NCBI RefSeq assembly: GCF_050003625.1
Contig: NC_134397.1
Location: 221,278,537-221,342,536, forward strand
Direction: 5' to 3'
DNA length: 64,000 nucleotides
Source: Haematobia irritans
Taxonomy: Eukaryota > Arthropoda > Insecta > Diptera > Muscidae
The notes under the pieces are model-generated. The model was not told the DNA's origin, did no database searches, and saw nothing but the letters and a program-made list of their open reading frames with translations. Each line of letters opens with the position of its first letter. Position 1 is the stretch's first letter. Position numbers and translations under genes: made by a program. Positions 9,396-20,293 of this stretch are shown in pieces.

Positions 9396-12037
9396 CTAAT
9401 AGGAGTAACCGCCATCAGAAGAGTAACCCTGTGGAATGGTATCGGGTACTTTGGCTGCTGGATAGGGATATCCGGCATCATTGTTGTCGCTACCCGAGGA
9501 AGGAGCTCCATAAGAAGACGATGGAGCACTTGGTGCATTATACGAAGAGGCTGGTCCAGATGGTGCACCATAACCCGTAGAGGGAGTTTGAGCTGGAGCA
9601 TCATAGCTTGAAGATTGAGGAGCAGAATAACTGTAACCTGAACCAGTTCCGCTCTGTTGGGATGGAGCACTATACGATGAGCTAGGAGCAGAAGGAGCAT
9701 TATAACTGCTAGATGGAGCACTTGGAGCTCCGTAGCTGGATGACGGTGTTTTGGCTGGAGTTCCATAGCTTGTTGAAGGAGGCTGAATGGGTTGGAATGT
9801 TGATGATGAGCCAGAGTAACTGTTGGATGAGCTTTGAGCTGGAGCGCTGTAACTACTGGAGGGACCTTGTGCGGGAGCTCCATAGCTACTGGAAGGGGTT
9901 TGTGCGGGAGCTCCATAGCTACTGGAAGGAGCCTGAGCAGGAGCCCCATAGCTACTGGATGGAGTTTTGGCAGGAGCCCCATAACTGCTGGAAGGAGTTT
10001 GAGCAGGAGCACCATAACTACTGGAGGGAGATTCAGCAGGAGCACCATAACTGCTGGAAGGAGTCTGAGCGGGAGCACCATAGCTGCTGGAAGGAGTTTG
10101 AGCGGGGGCACCATAACTGCTGGAAGGAGCTTGAGCGGGAGCGCCATAACTACTGGAGGGAGCTTCAGCAGGAGCACCATAACTACTGGAAGGGGTTTGA
10201 GCGGGAGCACCATAACTGCTAGAAGGAGCTTGAGCGGGAGCACCATAGCTACTTGAAGGTGCTTGAGCTGGAGCACCATAGCTACTAGAAGGAGCTTGAG
10301 CTGGAGCACCATAGCTACTAGAAGGTGTTTGAGCTGGAGCACCATAGCTACTGGAAGGAGTTTGAGCTGGAGCACCATAACTGCTGGAAGGAGCTTGAGC
10401 GGGAGCACCATAGCTACTAGAAGGTGTTTGGGCAGGAGCACCATAACTGGATGAAGGAGCTTGGGCTGGGGCATCGTAACTGGAAGATGGAGCTCCATAG
10501 CTAGAAGAAGGAGTTTGAGCTGGAGCACCATAACTCGATGAAGGGGTTTGGGCTGGGGCACCATAACTTGAAGAAGGAGTTTGAGCTGGAGCACCATAAC
10601 TAGATGAAGGGGTTTGGGCTGGGGCACCATAACTTGAAGAAGGAGTTTGAGCTGGAGCACCATAACTAGAGGAAGGAGCTTGAGCTGGGGCACCGTAACT
10701 GGATGAGGGAGCCTTTGCTGGAGCACCATAACTGGATGAGGGAGTTTGTGCTGGAGCACCATAGCTGGAGGAAGGAGTCTTAGCAGGAGCACCATAGCTA
10801 GATGATGGGGCCTGGGCTGGAGCACCATAACTGGAAGATGGTGTTTTAGCGGGTGCGCCGTAGCTGGAGGAAGGTGCTTGAGCTGGAGCACCATAGCTGG
10901 AAGAAGGAGCAGCGGGAGCAGAGGGAGCTCCGTAACTAGAAGAAGGAGTCTTAGCTGGAGCTCCATAACTTGAAGAAGGAGCTGCGGGGGCGGAGGGAGC
11001 TCCGTAACTAGAAGATGGTGCCTTAGCTGGAGCCCCATAACTGCTAGATGGAGCTGAGGGAGCACCATAACTAGAGGAAGGTGTCTTAGATGGAGCTCCA
11101 TAACTGGAAGAAGGAGCTGCGGGCGCCGAGGGAGCACCATAACTCGAAGAAGGTGTTTTAGCTGGAGCTCCATAACTGGAGGAAGGAGCAGAAGGAGCAC
11201 CATAACTGGAAGCTGGTGCTGAGGGGGCACCATAACTGGAAGAAGGTGTCTTAGCTGGAGCTCCATAACTGGATGAAGGCCCTGAGGGTGCACCATAACT
11301 GGAAGAGGGCGTCTTGGCTGGGGCACCATAACTAGTAGAGGGCGTCTTGGCTGGGGCACCATAACTGGAAGAGGGAGTTTTCGAGGGTGCACCGTAGCTT
11401 GATGATGGAGGTGATGATTTTGGGGGTCCATAACTAGATGATGGGGTACGTGCTGGTGCGCCATAACTAGATGATGGAGCTTTAGCTGGTGCTCCATAAG
11501 ATGAAGAGGGTGGCGAAGACTTGGGTGGGCCATAACTAGATGATGGAGCACGTGCTGGAGGACCATAGCCTGATGAAGGTTGTTTAGGTGGACCGTAACT
11601 GGATGATGGCCGACGAGACGAACTTTTCTTGGGAGGGCCATAGCTGGAGCTTGGTCGGCTTGGGGCAGCATAACTTGATGCTGGCCCTGAAGGCGGCGGT
11701 GGTGGACCATAGTTTGAAGATGGACTCCTTGGTGGAGCTCCATATGAGGATGAAGGAGGCGAAGAAGGACCACTGGGAGCATAACTATTGGAAGCAGGAC
11801 CCGAAGCAGGTGGCAGATATGAATTCGAGGGGGAGTTATATGAGGATGAACCATGATGGCTTGTGGACGGTGGCAAATAGCTATTGCTTACGGGTGCTTC
11901 TCGTTTACGAGCATCCGCTGTTACGATGCATAAAGCAACGCATAGTAGCTGTAATAATCAAGTAAGTATCGAATTAGATATAGTGATTTTTGTGAGAGGG
12001 ATTTACTCACCGTAATTGTAGTTCCAAGATTTTTCAT
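9396..12037 (-). CDS. Secreted YGAP-repeat, resilin-like structural protein
   Basis: There are two coding exons: 12011-12037 (ATG AAA AAT..., nine codons) and 9396-11948, separated by a 62-base intron with GTGAGT donor and TTATTACAG acceptor. The phase-0 join gives an N-terminus of MKNLGTTIT followed by LLCVALCIVTADA, a clear signal peptide that an exon-2-only start would lose. The mature part opens with RKREAP and two SYLPP motifs, then YGPPK-type repeats, then YGAPS and YGAPAK, then a long run of SSSYGAPAQTP (11 residues, 33 bp). I count about 52 YGAP in total. The end is tyrosine-rich (SGYSYSAP, GGYSY). Tyr/Pro/Gly/Ser repeats of this kind occur in pro-resilin and in cuticle or eggshell matrix proteins, where tyrosines can be cross-linked. 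I see no Rebers-Riddiford chitin-binding domain, so pro-resilin itself is unlikely. Total 859 residues by my count. An AATAAA-type signal lies on the minus strand near 9130. Confidence 0.82.
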
Positions 12038-12149
12038 GGTTCTAATTATTTAGTAATTAAGATTAGTTTGTGAATTTGCTCCACTACACCAAACCCTAAA
12101 AGAGAAATAAAAAGTTAATGAGACCGGGTCAAAACCTGTATGAGATTTG
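12038..12149 (-). promoter_or_regulatory. 5' flank of the YGAP gene with a possible upstream splice acceptor
   Basis: Reading the minus strand, a pyrimidine-rich stretch ending TTTCTCTTTTAG lies at about 12096-12112, roughly 60 bases before the start codon. This could be the acceptor of a 5'-untranslated intron, which would place the promoter further upstream. I see no convincing TATA box between it and the ATG. This is inference from sequence pattern only. Confidence 0.3.
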
Positions 12150-12361
12150 ATTAACTTGAAATTTTGGGTATTGGATTCTTATTCTATATGGAGATTAGAC
12201 CAAAACATGGACCGATTCAAACCAAATTCGCAACACTTATTTATGTACGTAAAGTAACTCTATATATACGCTTTCTATTGTCGGAAAATGATATTTCGAT
12301 GTGTTAAAAACGAAATGACAAACTTTATAACCCCATCTCCATTATATGGTGTAGGGTGTAT
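12150..12361 (+). repeat. HINE fragment
   Basis: Pieces such as ATGGACCGATTCAAACCAAA and TATTTCGATGTGTTAAAAAC, then a decayed GGTGTAGGGTGTA end, match the right-hand part of family B/C HINEs. It is a heavily diverged remnant without units or a microsatellite. Confidence 0.5.
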
Positions 12362-12439
12362 GGTGGGGAGGACAGTTGTTTTGGAGTTCTACATCCTCAT
12401 CTTCAATAAAACCCATCGGTCAAATTTCTTTCAAACTTG

Positions 12440-12559
12440 TTATAAGTTCACATAAAACAAACATGATATGTTAATATTTCGGCAGTGTGCAAAAATATAC
12501 ATGTTTCCTGCAATATATTTTTGGGACATATGTTAAAGAAGCGATTTTATTTGGGGGTG
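12440..12559 (+). repeat. End fragment of a CAC/GTG element
   Basis: The stretch GTTCACATAAAACAAACATG through GTTAAAGAAGCGATTTT to GGGGGTG, followed by TA, matches the right end of the element at 41363-43166. The left part of the element is missing or unrecognisable. Confidence 0.55.
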
Positions 12560-13139
12560 TAGTTATCAAAAATACTCAAACGTATATCTCATAACAATAA
12601 ATGTTCGTTACAAAATATTTTTGATTTGCAAGAAAAAAATCCAAACATTCCTTTTGCTTCGAAGCGTGCTATAAACTGTCACACTGAACTAAAATTCAAA
12701 CTGTAAGTGTCTACAAGCTATTATTAAATGATTGCTAAGAAAGACATTACGACGCCTTGATGCCGGCACCTCCAAACCTATTTAATCCGTCAATGGAATC
12801 TAAACCACAAACAAGACCCAAAGGGGGCAATAAAATTCGATGTGAAGAGTAGCAATGTAACTCTAAAGACCTGTTAACTCCAATTGGTTGGTGTTTTGCT
12901 GCTTATCGACCGCAATAGACATGCAACTTACTCGTAATCATCATGAAACTACGCAAACTGAAAACAGAAGAAGAAGCACACCTCATCATCATCATAAGGT
13001 GAATGTGTTACGACTGCGTAGAGTGATCGATGTAGCGGACTTGTAATAGGGAAGTTTTAAATCATTAAATGTCAATTAAAATCAACATTTTCTGTTCATC
13101 ACACAAAATTTTCATCTTTTGTTCATCGGTTGGTGCTTG
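12560..13139. other. Intergenic stretch
   Basis: This is unique-looking sequence of moderate GC content upstream of the YGAP gene, including a GAAGAAGAAGCACACC-type purine run near 12968 and ATCATCATCATC nearby. It could contain regulatory DNA, but nothing specific can be supported. Confidence 0.3.
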
Positions 13140-13325
13140 GTGAATCCACTGCCCGTATACGATATCATTCACAAACTGCTGGAACTGATGGTGGAGGGCT
13201 ACTGTAGTGATGTTATAGCTTCAGTTACATTAACATGACCTCGCTTAGGCTTCGAAAATGACGCACTCATGAAGCGTTTATCCAAATCACTTATCTACAA
13301 TGTTGATCAGTTGGAGAAGTTGTAG
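13140..13325 (+). pseudogene. Possible decayed protein-coding fragment, unknown family
   Basis: One frame reads with protein-like composition (for example VYDIIHKLLELMVEGYCSDV, then MKRLSKSLIYNVDQLEKL) but is broken by an in-frame TGA near 13235 and ends at TAG near 13325. I do not recognise the family. The block is richer in GC than its surroundings. It may be a relic exon or a processed fragment, or a coincidence. Confidence 0.2.
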
Positions 13326-14230
13326 CAGAGCTTCTCCTTATCTAGCTAAGATTGGCCATGCGATTTTCCATAGTAGTTGGTTGTGTTGGATGGTATTGTA
13401 GGAAACTCTCAATCGCTTTGAAGTACAACTTCTTAATGAAAATCATAATAATGCTCTGATGATTTGTTAAGATCGTTCATAAAAGTAGCATAACAGACTC
13501 ATCATTTGAATAAAAACAAAAACAACACAAGTTTTAACTTTTGCTGATTTATTATTATTATTGTTGTTGCTGCTGTTGTTGTTGTTGATGTTTATGACCA
13601 ATGTTTCTTTCAACGTTCGCTATTATTCCTATTCAATTCAAAATTCAACGTTGATTTTGTTGCCTCTTTTTGCAACAAAATTTTGCCTCGTGCGTTGCAA
13701 ACTAAGTTACTGACTGTTTTGCTGCTGGCAATTAAGTAATCCATTAGATGATGTACAGATGATACATCATCAGTTCCATATGTAATTCAGAAAATGTTGA
13801 ATTAAAAATTATTATTATTATTATTTTGTAAAATAATGCAATTGAAATTCAAGGATTTTATGTGAACTTCATATGTCATAAAAGTAATTGGGATGACATT
13901 GTAATGGATTTTGGAATTTTATATTATTTCAATATTATATATTGCCAATATATTAATTGAATTTGAATTAAAAAAAAATAATAATTGATTCTAAAATATT
14001 GTTAATGGTCCATAATTGACAGATAATTTTACTATCCAGATATATAAATCACATATATGAGTGCAGCCTTTTAAATGGCGTTTTTTATATTTTTAACGAG
14101 GAGAGCTCATATGAGCAAGAAGGGCAAATTTACAATTTTACCATAATATCCTATTCGGTACAATTTTATTTATTGAGTTTAATACATAGTTCAAAATAAT
14201 ACGTTCATTTTGGTAATATACAAGATTCTA
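13326..14230. other. Intergenic with trinucleotide microsatellites
   Basis: A run of TTA/TTG/CTG triplets occupies about 13550-13592 and an ATT run lies near 13808-13826. AT-rich sequence follows. No gene is supported. Confidence 0.4.
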
Positions 14231-14807
14231 CACTGAAAAAAAAGCATGCCCGGTTCCAAAGATTTTGTCTTTACTTTAAAAAATTTGGTATTGATTCCGA
14301 GCCAAAGAAGCGGAGAATACAATTAAGGATACTTTTAGGACACAATTCTCTTTTAAATTTGGGTTTAGTGTACTTGCTACTAGGAAGCATATTTTAATTT
14401 TTCGCTTTTTCAGCTTTTTTTCTTCATATGCTATCAAAGTCGTTTAAAAACGAGTTAACGACAACTTTATTTTCCAAATTAAGACTCGAGTTCCAGTAGA
14501 AATTATGCTATGTTTCCAGTAAAAAACGTCTTTAAAATAAAGTGTTGAAAAACATGTCCTATATTTCTGAATTATTAAAGTCAAGTTGACCTTAGCCCAA
14601 AAAATTTTTCTTTCATGTTATGATACCCATTTTAAGCGAAATCACTTAATAATAAGGACAATATGACTTCATTGAAAAGTTTATCGACTTTTGGACAAGG
14701 AAAAAAAACTTTATACTAGAGAAATGCGTCTTCTATGCTAAGCAAAATTTGCATTCGTATTTTAAAGACATGAAATCTTTGACCTCACGACAATATTTTT
14801 TTCAGTG
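14231..14807. mobile_element. CACTG-ended MITE (577 bp)
   Basis: It begins CACTGAAAAAAAAGCATGCC and ends ATATTTTTTTCAGTG, flanked by TA on both sides (14229-14230, 14808-14809). It is non-coding. Related, inverted or partial copies lie at 30851-31343, 40905-41035, 46613-46810 and 57635-57780. The 2 bp duplication and CAC...GTG ends place it with the other CAC-ended families here. Confidence 0.7.
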
Positions 14808-15760
14808 TACAGCGGCAAAACGTGTTTATTGTTCTGGGAATTTTGAATTTGAATTAAAAAAGTAATTGATTCCAAAAAGTTGTTTTTAGTCCAGGATTTG
14901 CACTTAATTTTACTATCAAGATATATAAATAAGATATATGAGTGCAAACTTCAAAATTGAAATGGGGTACTTTTAGCGAGGAGAGAACGAGAGCCAAAGA
15001 ATTTATTTAATTCCATATGAGAAAGACGGGTACCCATAATGAGCAGGGATGCAAAGTTGCTTGTATTTGATACATGGCAAATATTTAAGTACACCACATG
15101 CAAAAGTTGCTTGTATTTGATACATGGCAAATATTCATGTGTACCACAATTTTAAATATTCAGTTTAAAGTACAAGTGCGGCAAAATGGGGTTCTATAAA
15201 TTAATACTGACCAATATGGAGATCTTTTTGGTAGTCCAAAAATCTTAAATTATACAAATGAAGGAAATAATATGAAGCATTCCTAACATACACCTTATAT
15301 TTAATCCAGACGAAACCAATGAAGATATTAACAAGGGAAAAGTACATTATCACCTTATGTCAAAGTCTGTACATTTAGTATAATGTTCGAGGAATATATA
15401 ATTCAATTTTATGTTAATAACTTTTCGTTATTATTTATTTTTTCATTTAGCAATTGTATGCATCAATATTGAGGTAGGTTGAAGGTGAATCAGAGAAGTA
15501 TAATTTTCATCCCTGATACACAAAGTGACCGGAGACTCCAACATTTTGACTAAATTAATTTTATAACTTTTTGAGTAAAATGGATAATCTCTGTCTAGAA
15601 AGATCAATGTGAGCACTTTACAGTAGAGGTGTGCACGTGAGTAAGTGGATCGATATAAAGTATCGTATTTATTTATGTGTGCAAAAAAAGGTCTTAATTT
15701 CACATTAGATGCCAATTGAACTCTATATTTCAAATTTAGGGCAATGTTTAATAAATAAAA
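14808..15760. other. Intergenic repeats, no gene
   Basis: A direct repeat of about 60 bases (GCAAAAGTTGCTTGTATTTG / GCAAAGTTGCTTGTATTTG) occurs at 15050 and 15100. Minus-strand open frames here have no recognisable composition. Confidence 0.35.
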
Positions 15761-17241
15761 CAAGTATATACGGCCGTAAGTTCGGCCAGGCCGAATCTTA
15801 TGTACCCTCCACCATGGATTGCGTAGAAACTTCTACGAAAGAGTGTCATCGACAATCGAATTACTTGGGTTGTGGTATCTTAAAAATTCTTAACATCGTT
15901 TTCTAAATTGTGAGTTAGTCCATACGTGGTATGTATTAAACAATACGTACAGATCAAGAATTGATCGCTTATATGGGGGCTATACACAATTATGAACTTG
16001 ATATGGACCAATTTTTGTGTGATTGGGGATCGATTTATCTGATGGCTATATATAACTATAGACCGATATGGACATAGTTAGGCATGGTTGTTAACGGCCA
16101 TATACTAGCACAATGTACGAAATTTCAACTGACTCGTATGAAATTGGCTCCTCAAAGAGGCTCCAAAACCAAATCTCGGGATCGGTTTATATGGGGGCTA
16201 TATATATGATTATGGACTGATATGGACCACTTTTGGCATAGTTGTTAAATATCATATACTACCACCACGTACCAAATTCCAACCAGATCGGATGAATTTT
16301 GCTTCTCCAAAAGGCACCGGAGGTCAAATCTAGGGATCGGTTTATATGAGGCCTATAATTATGGACCGATTTCGACCAATTTTTGCATGGATGTTTGAGG
16401 CCATATATTAACACCACGTACCAAATTTCAACTGAATCAGATGAATTTTGGTCTTCCAAGAGGCTCCGGAGTTCAAATCTGGTGATCGGTTTATATGTGG
16501 GCTATATATAATTATGGGCCGATGTGGAACAATTTTTGCATGGTCATTAGAGACCATATATTAACACCATGTACCAAATTTCAGCCGGATGGGATGAAAT
16601 TTTCTTCTCTTTGAGGCTCCGCAAGCCAAATCGGGGGATCGGTTTATATGGGGGCTATATATAATTATGGACCGATGTTGACCAATTTTTGCATGGTTGT
16701 TAGAGACCATATACTAACACCAGATACCAAATTTCAGCCGGATCGGATGAAATTTGCTTCTCTTAGAGGATACGCAAGCCAAATTTGGGGGTCCGTTTAT
16801 ATGGGGGCTATACGTAAAAGTGGACCGTTGTGGACCAATTTTTGCATGGTTGTTAGAGACCATATACTAACACAATGTACTAAATTTCAGCCGGATCGGA
16901 TGAAGTTTGCTTCTCTTAGAGGATTCGCAAGCCAAATTTGGGGGTCCGTTTATATGAGGGCTATACGTAAAAGTGGACCGATATGGCCCATTTGCAATAC
17001 CATCCGACCTACATCAATAACAACTACTTGTGCAAAGTTTCAAGTCGATAGCTTGTTTCGTTCGGAAGTGATTTCAATAGACGGACGGACGGACGGACGG
17101 ACGGACATGCTCAGATCGACTCAGAATTTCACCACGACCCAGAATATATATATACTTTATGGGGTCTTAGAGCAATATTTCGATGTGTTACAAACGGAAT
17201 GACAAAGTTAATATACCCCCACCCTATGGTGGAGGGTATAA
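15761..17241 (+). mobile_element. HINE family B, complete copy
   Basis: It begins CAAGTATATACGGCCGTAAG, followed by the hairpin TTCGGCCAGGCCGAA and GTACCCTCCACCATGG. It ends ATGGTGGAGGGTATA, which is complementary to that last motif (subterminal inverted repeat). The interior is divergent 153-type units containing GGTTTATATGGGGGCTATAT and GTACCAAATTTCAGCC. A GGAC microsatellite lies at 17083-17106. It is non-coding. The continuous plus-strand frame across 16648-17202 is a product of the repeat period. Confidence 0.8.
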
Positions 17242-17524
17242 TAATGATATAAATACCCATCATAATATGAGAAGATACCAACAGTATATGTATTTGTGGA
17301 CCAAAATTATTGATACTATCTCAAATCCTTTAAATTTGTTGCGAGCTATATAAAGGTTTATATTCCCATATGCATGAATTTGAATCTGAATCGATTTAGA
17401 CAAAATTGTATATACTTCTACAAAATCTATGTACTTAAAATTTAAATCTAACGTTATGGGACGTAACACAATTTTAACCAAAAATAAAAATGCAAGGAAA
17501 GTCTAAAGTAGAGCGGGCCGATTA
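17242..17524 (+). repeat. HINE family A fragments
   Basis: Two pieces are present: a body segment (GCGAGCTATATAAAGG, TACTTCTACAAAATCTATG) and a new left end (GCAAGGAAAGTCTAAAGTAG). The second is interrupted by the DD41D element and continues at 18461 with ATATACTCTGCACAACTTTG. Confidence 0.6.
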
Positions 17525-17526
17525 TA

Positions 17527-18460
17527 AAGGGTGATTTGTTAAGAGCTTGATAACTTTTTTAAAAAAAAAAACGCATAAAATTTGCAAAATCTCATCGGTT
17601 CTTTATTTGAAACGTTAGATTGGTCCATGACATTTACTTTTTGAAGATAATTTCATTTAAATGTTGACCGCGGCTGCGTCTTAGGTGGTCCATTCGGAAA
17701 GTCCAATTTTGGGCAACTTTTTCGAGCATTTCGGCCGGAATAGCCCGAATTTCTTCGGAAATGTTGTCTTCCAAAGCTGGAATAGTTGCTGGCTTATTTC
17801 TGTAGACTTTAGACTTGACGTAGCCCCACAAAAAATAGTCTAAAGGCGTCAAATCGCATGATCTTGGTGGCCAACTTACCGGTCCATTTCTTGAGATGAA
17901 TTGTTCTCCGAAGTTTTCCCTCAAAATGGCCATAGAATCGCGAGCTGTGTGGCATGTAGCGCCATCTTGTTGAAACCACATGTCAACCAAGTTCAGTTCT
18001 TCCATTTTTGGCAACAAAAAGTTTGTTAGCATCGAACGATAGCGATCGCCATTCACCGTAACGTTGCGTCCAACAGCATCTTTGAAAAAATACGGTCCAA
18101 TGATTCCACCAGCGTACAAACCACACCAAACAGTGCATTTTTCGGGATGCATGGGCAGTTCTTGAACGGCTTCTGGTTGCTCTTCACTCCAAATGCGGCA
18201 ATTTTGCTTATTTACGTAGCCATTCAACCAGAAATGAGCCTCATCGCTGAACAAAATTTGTCGATAAAAAAGCGGATTTTCTGCCAACTTTTCTAGGGCC
18301 CATTCACTGAAAATTCGACGTTGTGGCTCGTTAGTAAGTCTATTCATGATGAAATGTCAAAGCATACTGAGCCTCTTTCTCTTTGACACCATGTCTGAAA
18401 TCCCACGTGATCTGTCAAATACTAATGCATGAAAATCCTAACCTCAAAAGAATCACCCTT
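17527..18460 (-). mobile_element. DD41D mariner-type deletion derivative, copy 1
   Basis: The ends are AAGGGTGATTTGTTAAGAG on the left and AAGGGTGATTCTTTTGAGG read inward from the right. TA lies on each side (17525-17526, 18461-18462). At 934 bp it is too short for a full mariner gene with a DNA-binding domain. It is inserted in a family A HINE, whose left end breaks off at 17524 and resumes after 18460. The same-structure copy is at 57782-58712. Confidence 0.88.
17634..18347 (-). CDS. Mariner-type transposase, catalytic domain only
   Basis: This is an intact 237-residue frame. The catalytic aspartates are visible in ILFSDEAHF (about residue 35), WFQQDGATCHT (about 127) and CDLTPLDYFLWG (about 169). 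Forty-one residues separate the second and third, which is the DD41D spacing. The family normally has a paired-type helix-turn-helix of roughly 110 residues or more in front. Here only a remnant start (MVSKRK, then a stop) precedes the frame. The protein could in principle cut but should not recognise its ends specifically, so the element is probably mobilised in trans. Confidence 0.8.
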   Translation of the reverse strand: MNRLTNEPQRRIFSEWALEKLAENPLFYRQILFSDEAHFWLNGYVNKQNCRIWSEEQPEAVQELPMHPEKCTVWCGLYAGGIIGPYFFKDAVGRNVTVNGDRYRSMLTNFLLPKMEELNLVDMWFQQDGATCHTARDSMAILRENFGEQFISRNGPVSWPPRSCDLTPLDYFLWGYVKSKVYRNKPATIPALEDNISEEIRAIPAEMLEKVAQNWTFRMDHLRRSRGQHLNEIIFKK

Positions 18461-18462
18461 TA

Positions 18463-18690
18463 ATATACTCTGCACAACTTTGTATTTAGATCTACATTTT
18501 GATCTCAATCTCAAATCAGACTTCTACAAAATCTCGGGCAATATTTGGGAAATATTTATAATTGTTTAGACAATTTCGCAAAAATGCATTTATGATTCAT
18601 TCATTAAAAAATTTGAAAATTTGAGTCATTTCTACAAGTTTTCGACTTAGCAGTGAGTATCAGTGAGCATACAATTTTGGAAAAATTTTT
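18463..18690 (+). repeat. HINE family A fragment, continuation
   Basis: It continues the copy interrupted at 17524 (GATCTACATTTTGATC, GACTTCTACAAAATCTCGGG, TTTCGACTTAGCAGTG). It degenerates into the minisatellite array at about 18690. Confidence 0.5.
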
Positions 18691-19885
18691 GTATAGTAAA
18701 TAAAATTTTGACTAAATTTTCTATAGAAATAAAATTTTGGCAAAATTTTCTACAGAAACAAAATTTTGACTAAATTTTTTATAGAAGTACAATTTTGGCA
18801 AAATTTTCTATAGAAATCATATTTTGACCAAATATATAGAAATAAAATTTTGAATAAAATTTTTATAGAAATAAAATGTGGCAAAATTTTTTATAGAAAT
18901 AAAAGTTTGAAAATATTATCAATAGAAATACAATTTAAAAAAAACTGTGTAGCAAACAAAATTTTGCAAAATTTTCTATAGAAAAAAAATTTTGAAAAAT
19001 ATTCTATAGAAACAAAATGTTGACAAATTTTCTATAGAAATAAAATTTTGACTAAATTTTATATAGAAAAAAATATTTCTATAGTAATAAAATTTTGAAT
19101 ACATTTTTTATAGCAGTGAGCATCAGTAAGAAAAAAAATTTTGAGAAAATTTGCCATAGAAATAAAATTTGACAATTTTTTCTTATAGAAATAAAATTTT
19201 GAAAAAATTATCAATAAAAATACAATTTTAGAAACATTTTTGTGTAATAAATAAAATTCTGCAAAATATTCTACAGAAACAAAATTTTGACTAAATTTTC
19301 TATAGAAATAAAATTTTGACAACATTTTCTATAGAAATAAAATTTTAATCAAATTTTCTAATAAAAAATCTATTACTATAAAATTTTGGCAAAATTTTCT
19401 ATAGAAATAAAATTTTGACTTTTGATCTTTATAGAAATAAAATTATTAATAGAAAAAAAAAATTTTGAAAAAATTTTTGTGTAACAAAAAAATTTTGCAA
19501 AATTTTCTATAGAAATAAAATTTTGCAAAATATTCAATAGAAACAAAATTTTGACTCAATTTTCTATAGAAATAAAATTTTGACTTTTGATTTTTATAGA
19601 AATAAAATTATTAATAGAAATAAAATTTTGAAAAAATTTTTATGTAACAAAAAAAATTTTGCAAAATTTTCTATAGAAATAAAATTTTGCAAAATATTCA
19701 ATAGAAACAAAATTTTGACTCAATTTTCTATAGAAATAAAATTTTGACTAAATTTTCTATAGAAAAAAATATTTCTATAGTAATAAAATTTTGAATAGAT
19801 TTTTTATAGAAATAAAATTTTGCCAAAACTTTTTATAGAAATAACATTTTGACAAAATTTTCTATAAAAAAACAACTTTGAAAAA
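18690..19885. repeat. Long TTTTCTATAGAAA minisatellite array
   Basis: There are dozens of imperfect units of roughly 26-30 bases, of the form AAATTTTCTATAGAAATAAAATTTTGAC. Each is centred on the perfect palindrome TTTTCTATAGAAAA. Larger blocks also repeat (19480-19560 resembles 19630-19720). The same array in reverse orientation occurs at 41070-41360, 43168-43248, 45935-46028 and 53355-54047. Frames within it are not coding. Confidence 0.9.
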
Positions 19886-19922
19886 AATTTCTGTCAATAT
19901 TCCACATATGTATATGGCCTTA

Positions 19923-20281
19923 GGTTAGGTAAGGTTAGGTTAGGTTAGGTGGCAGCCCGATGTATCAGGCTCACTTAGACTATTCAGTCCATTGTGATAC
20001 CACATTGGTGAACTTCTCTCTTATCACTGAGTGCTGCCCGATTCCATGTCAAGCTCAATGACAAGGGACCTCCTTTTTATAGCCGAGTCCGAACGGCCTT
20101 CCACATTGCAATGAAACCACTTAGAGAAGCTTTGAAACCCTCAGTAATGTCACCAGCATTACTGAGGTGGGATAATCCACCGCTGAAAAACTTTTCGGTG
20201 TTCGGTCGAAGCAGGAATCGAACCCACGACCTTGTGTATGCAAGGTGGGCATGCTAACCATTGCACCACGGTGGCTCCCTA
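19923..20281 (-). mobile_element. tRNA-derived SINE, copy b
   Basis: This is a full-length copy: tRNA-like head at the right (B box GGTTCGATTCC on the minus strand, about 20207-20225), body, and a (CCTAA)n tail at the left. It is flanked by the 12-base duplication TATATGGCCTTA at 19911-19922 and 20282-20293. Confidence 0.88.
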
Positions 20282-20293
20282 TATATGGCCTTA

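Noticed and set aside
9713..10454. Plus-strand frames across the YGAP array
   Set aside because: They are antisense shadows of the 33 bp repeat with no start context or family resemblance.
9389..11854. 821-codon frame overlapping the YGAP gene on the same strand
   Set aside because: It stays open only because the 33 bp repeat has no stop in that frame. The product is a monotonous MVLQLK-type repeat without a signal peptide, while the other frame has splice sites, a signal peptide and known motif types.
11588..11965. 125-codon plus-strand frame near the YGAP N-terminus
   Set aside because: It is antisense to a well-supported coding exon and signal-peptide exon.
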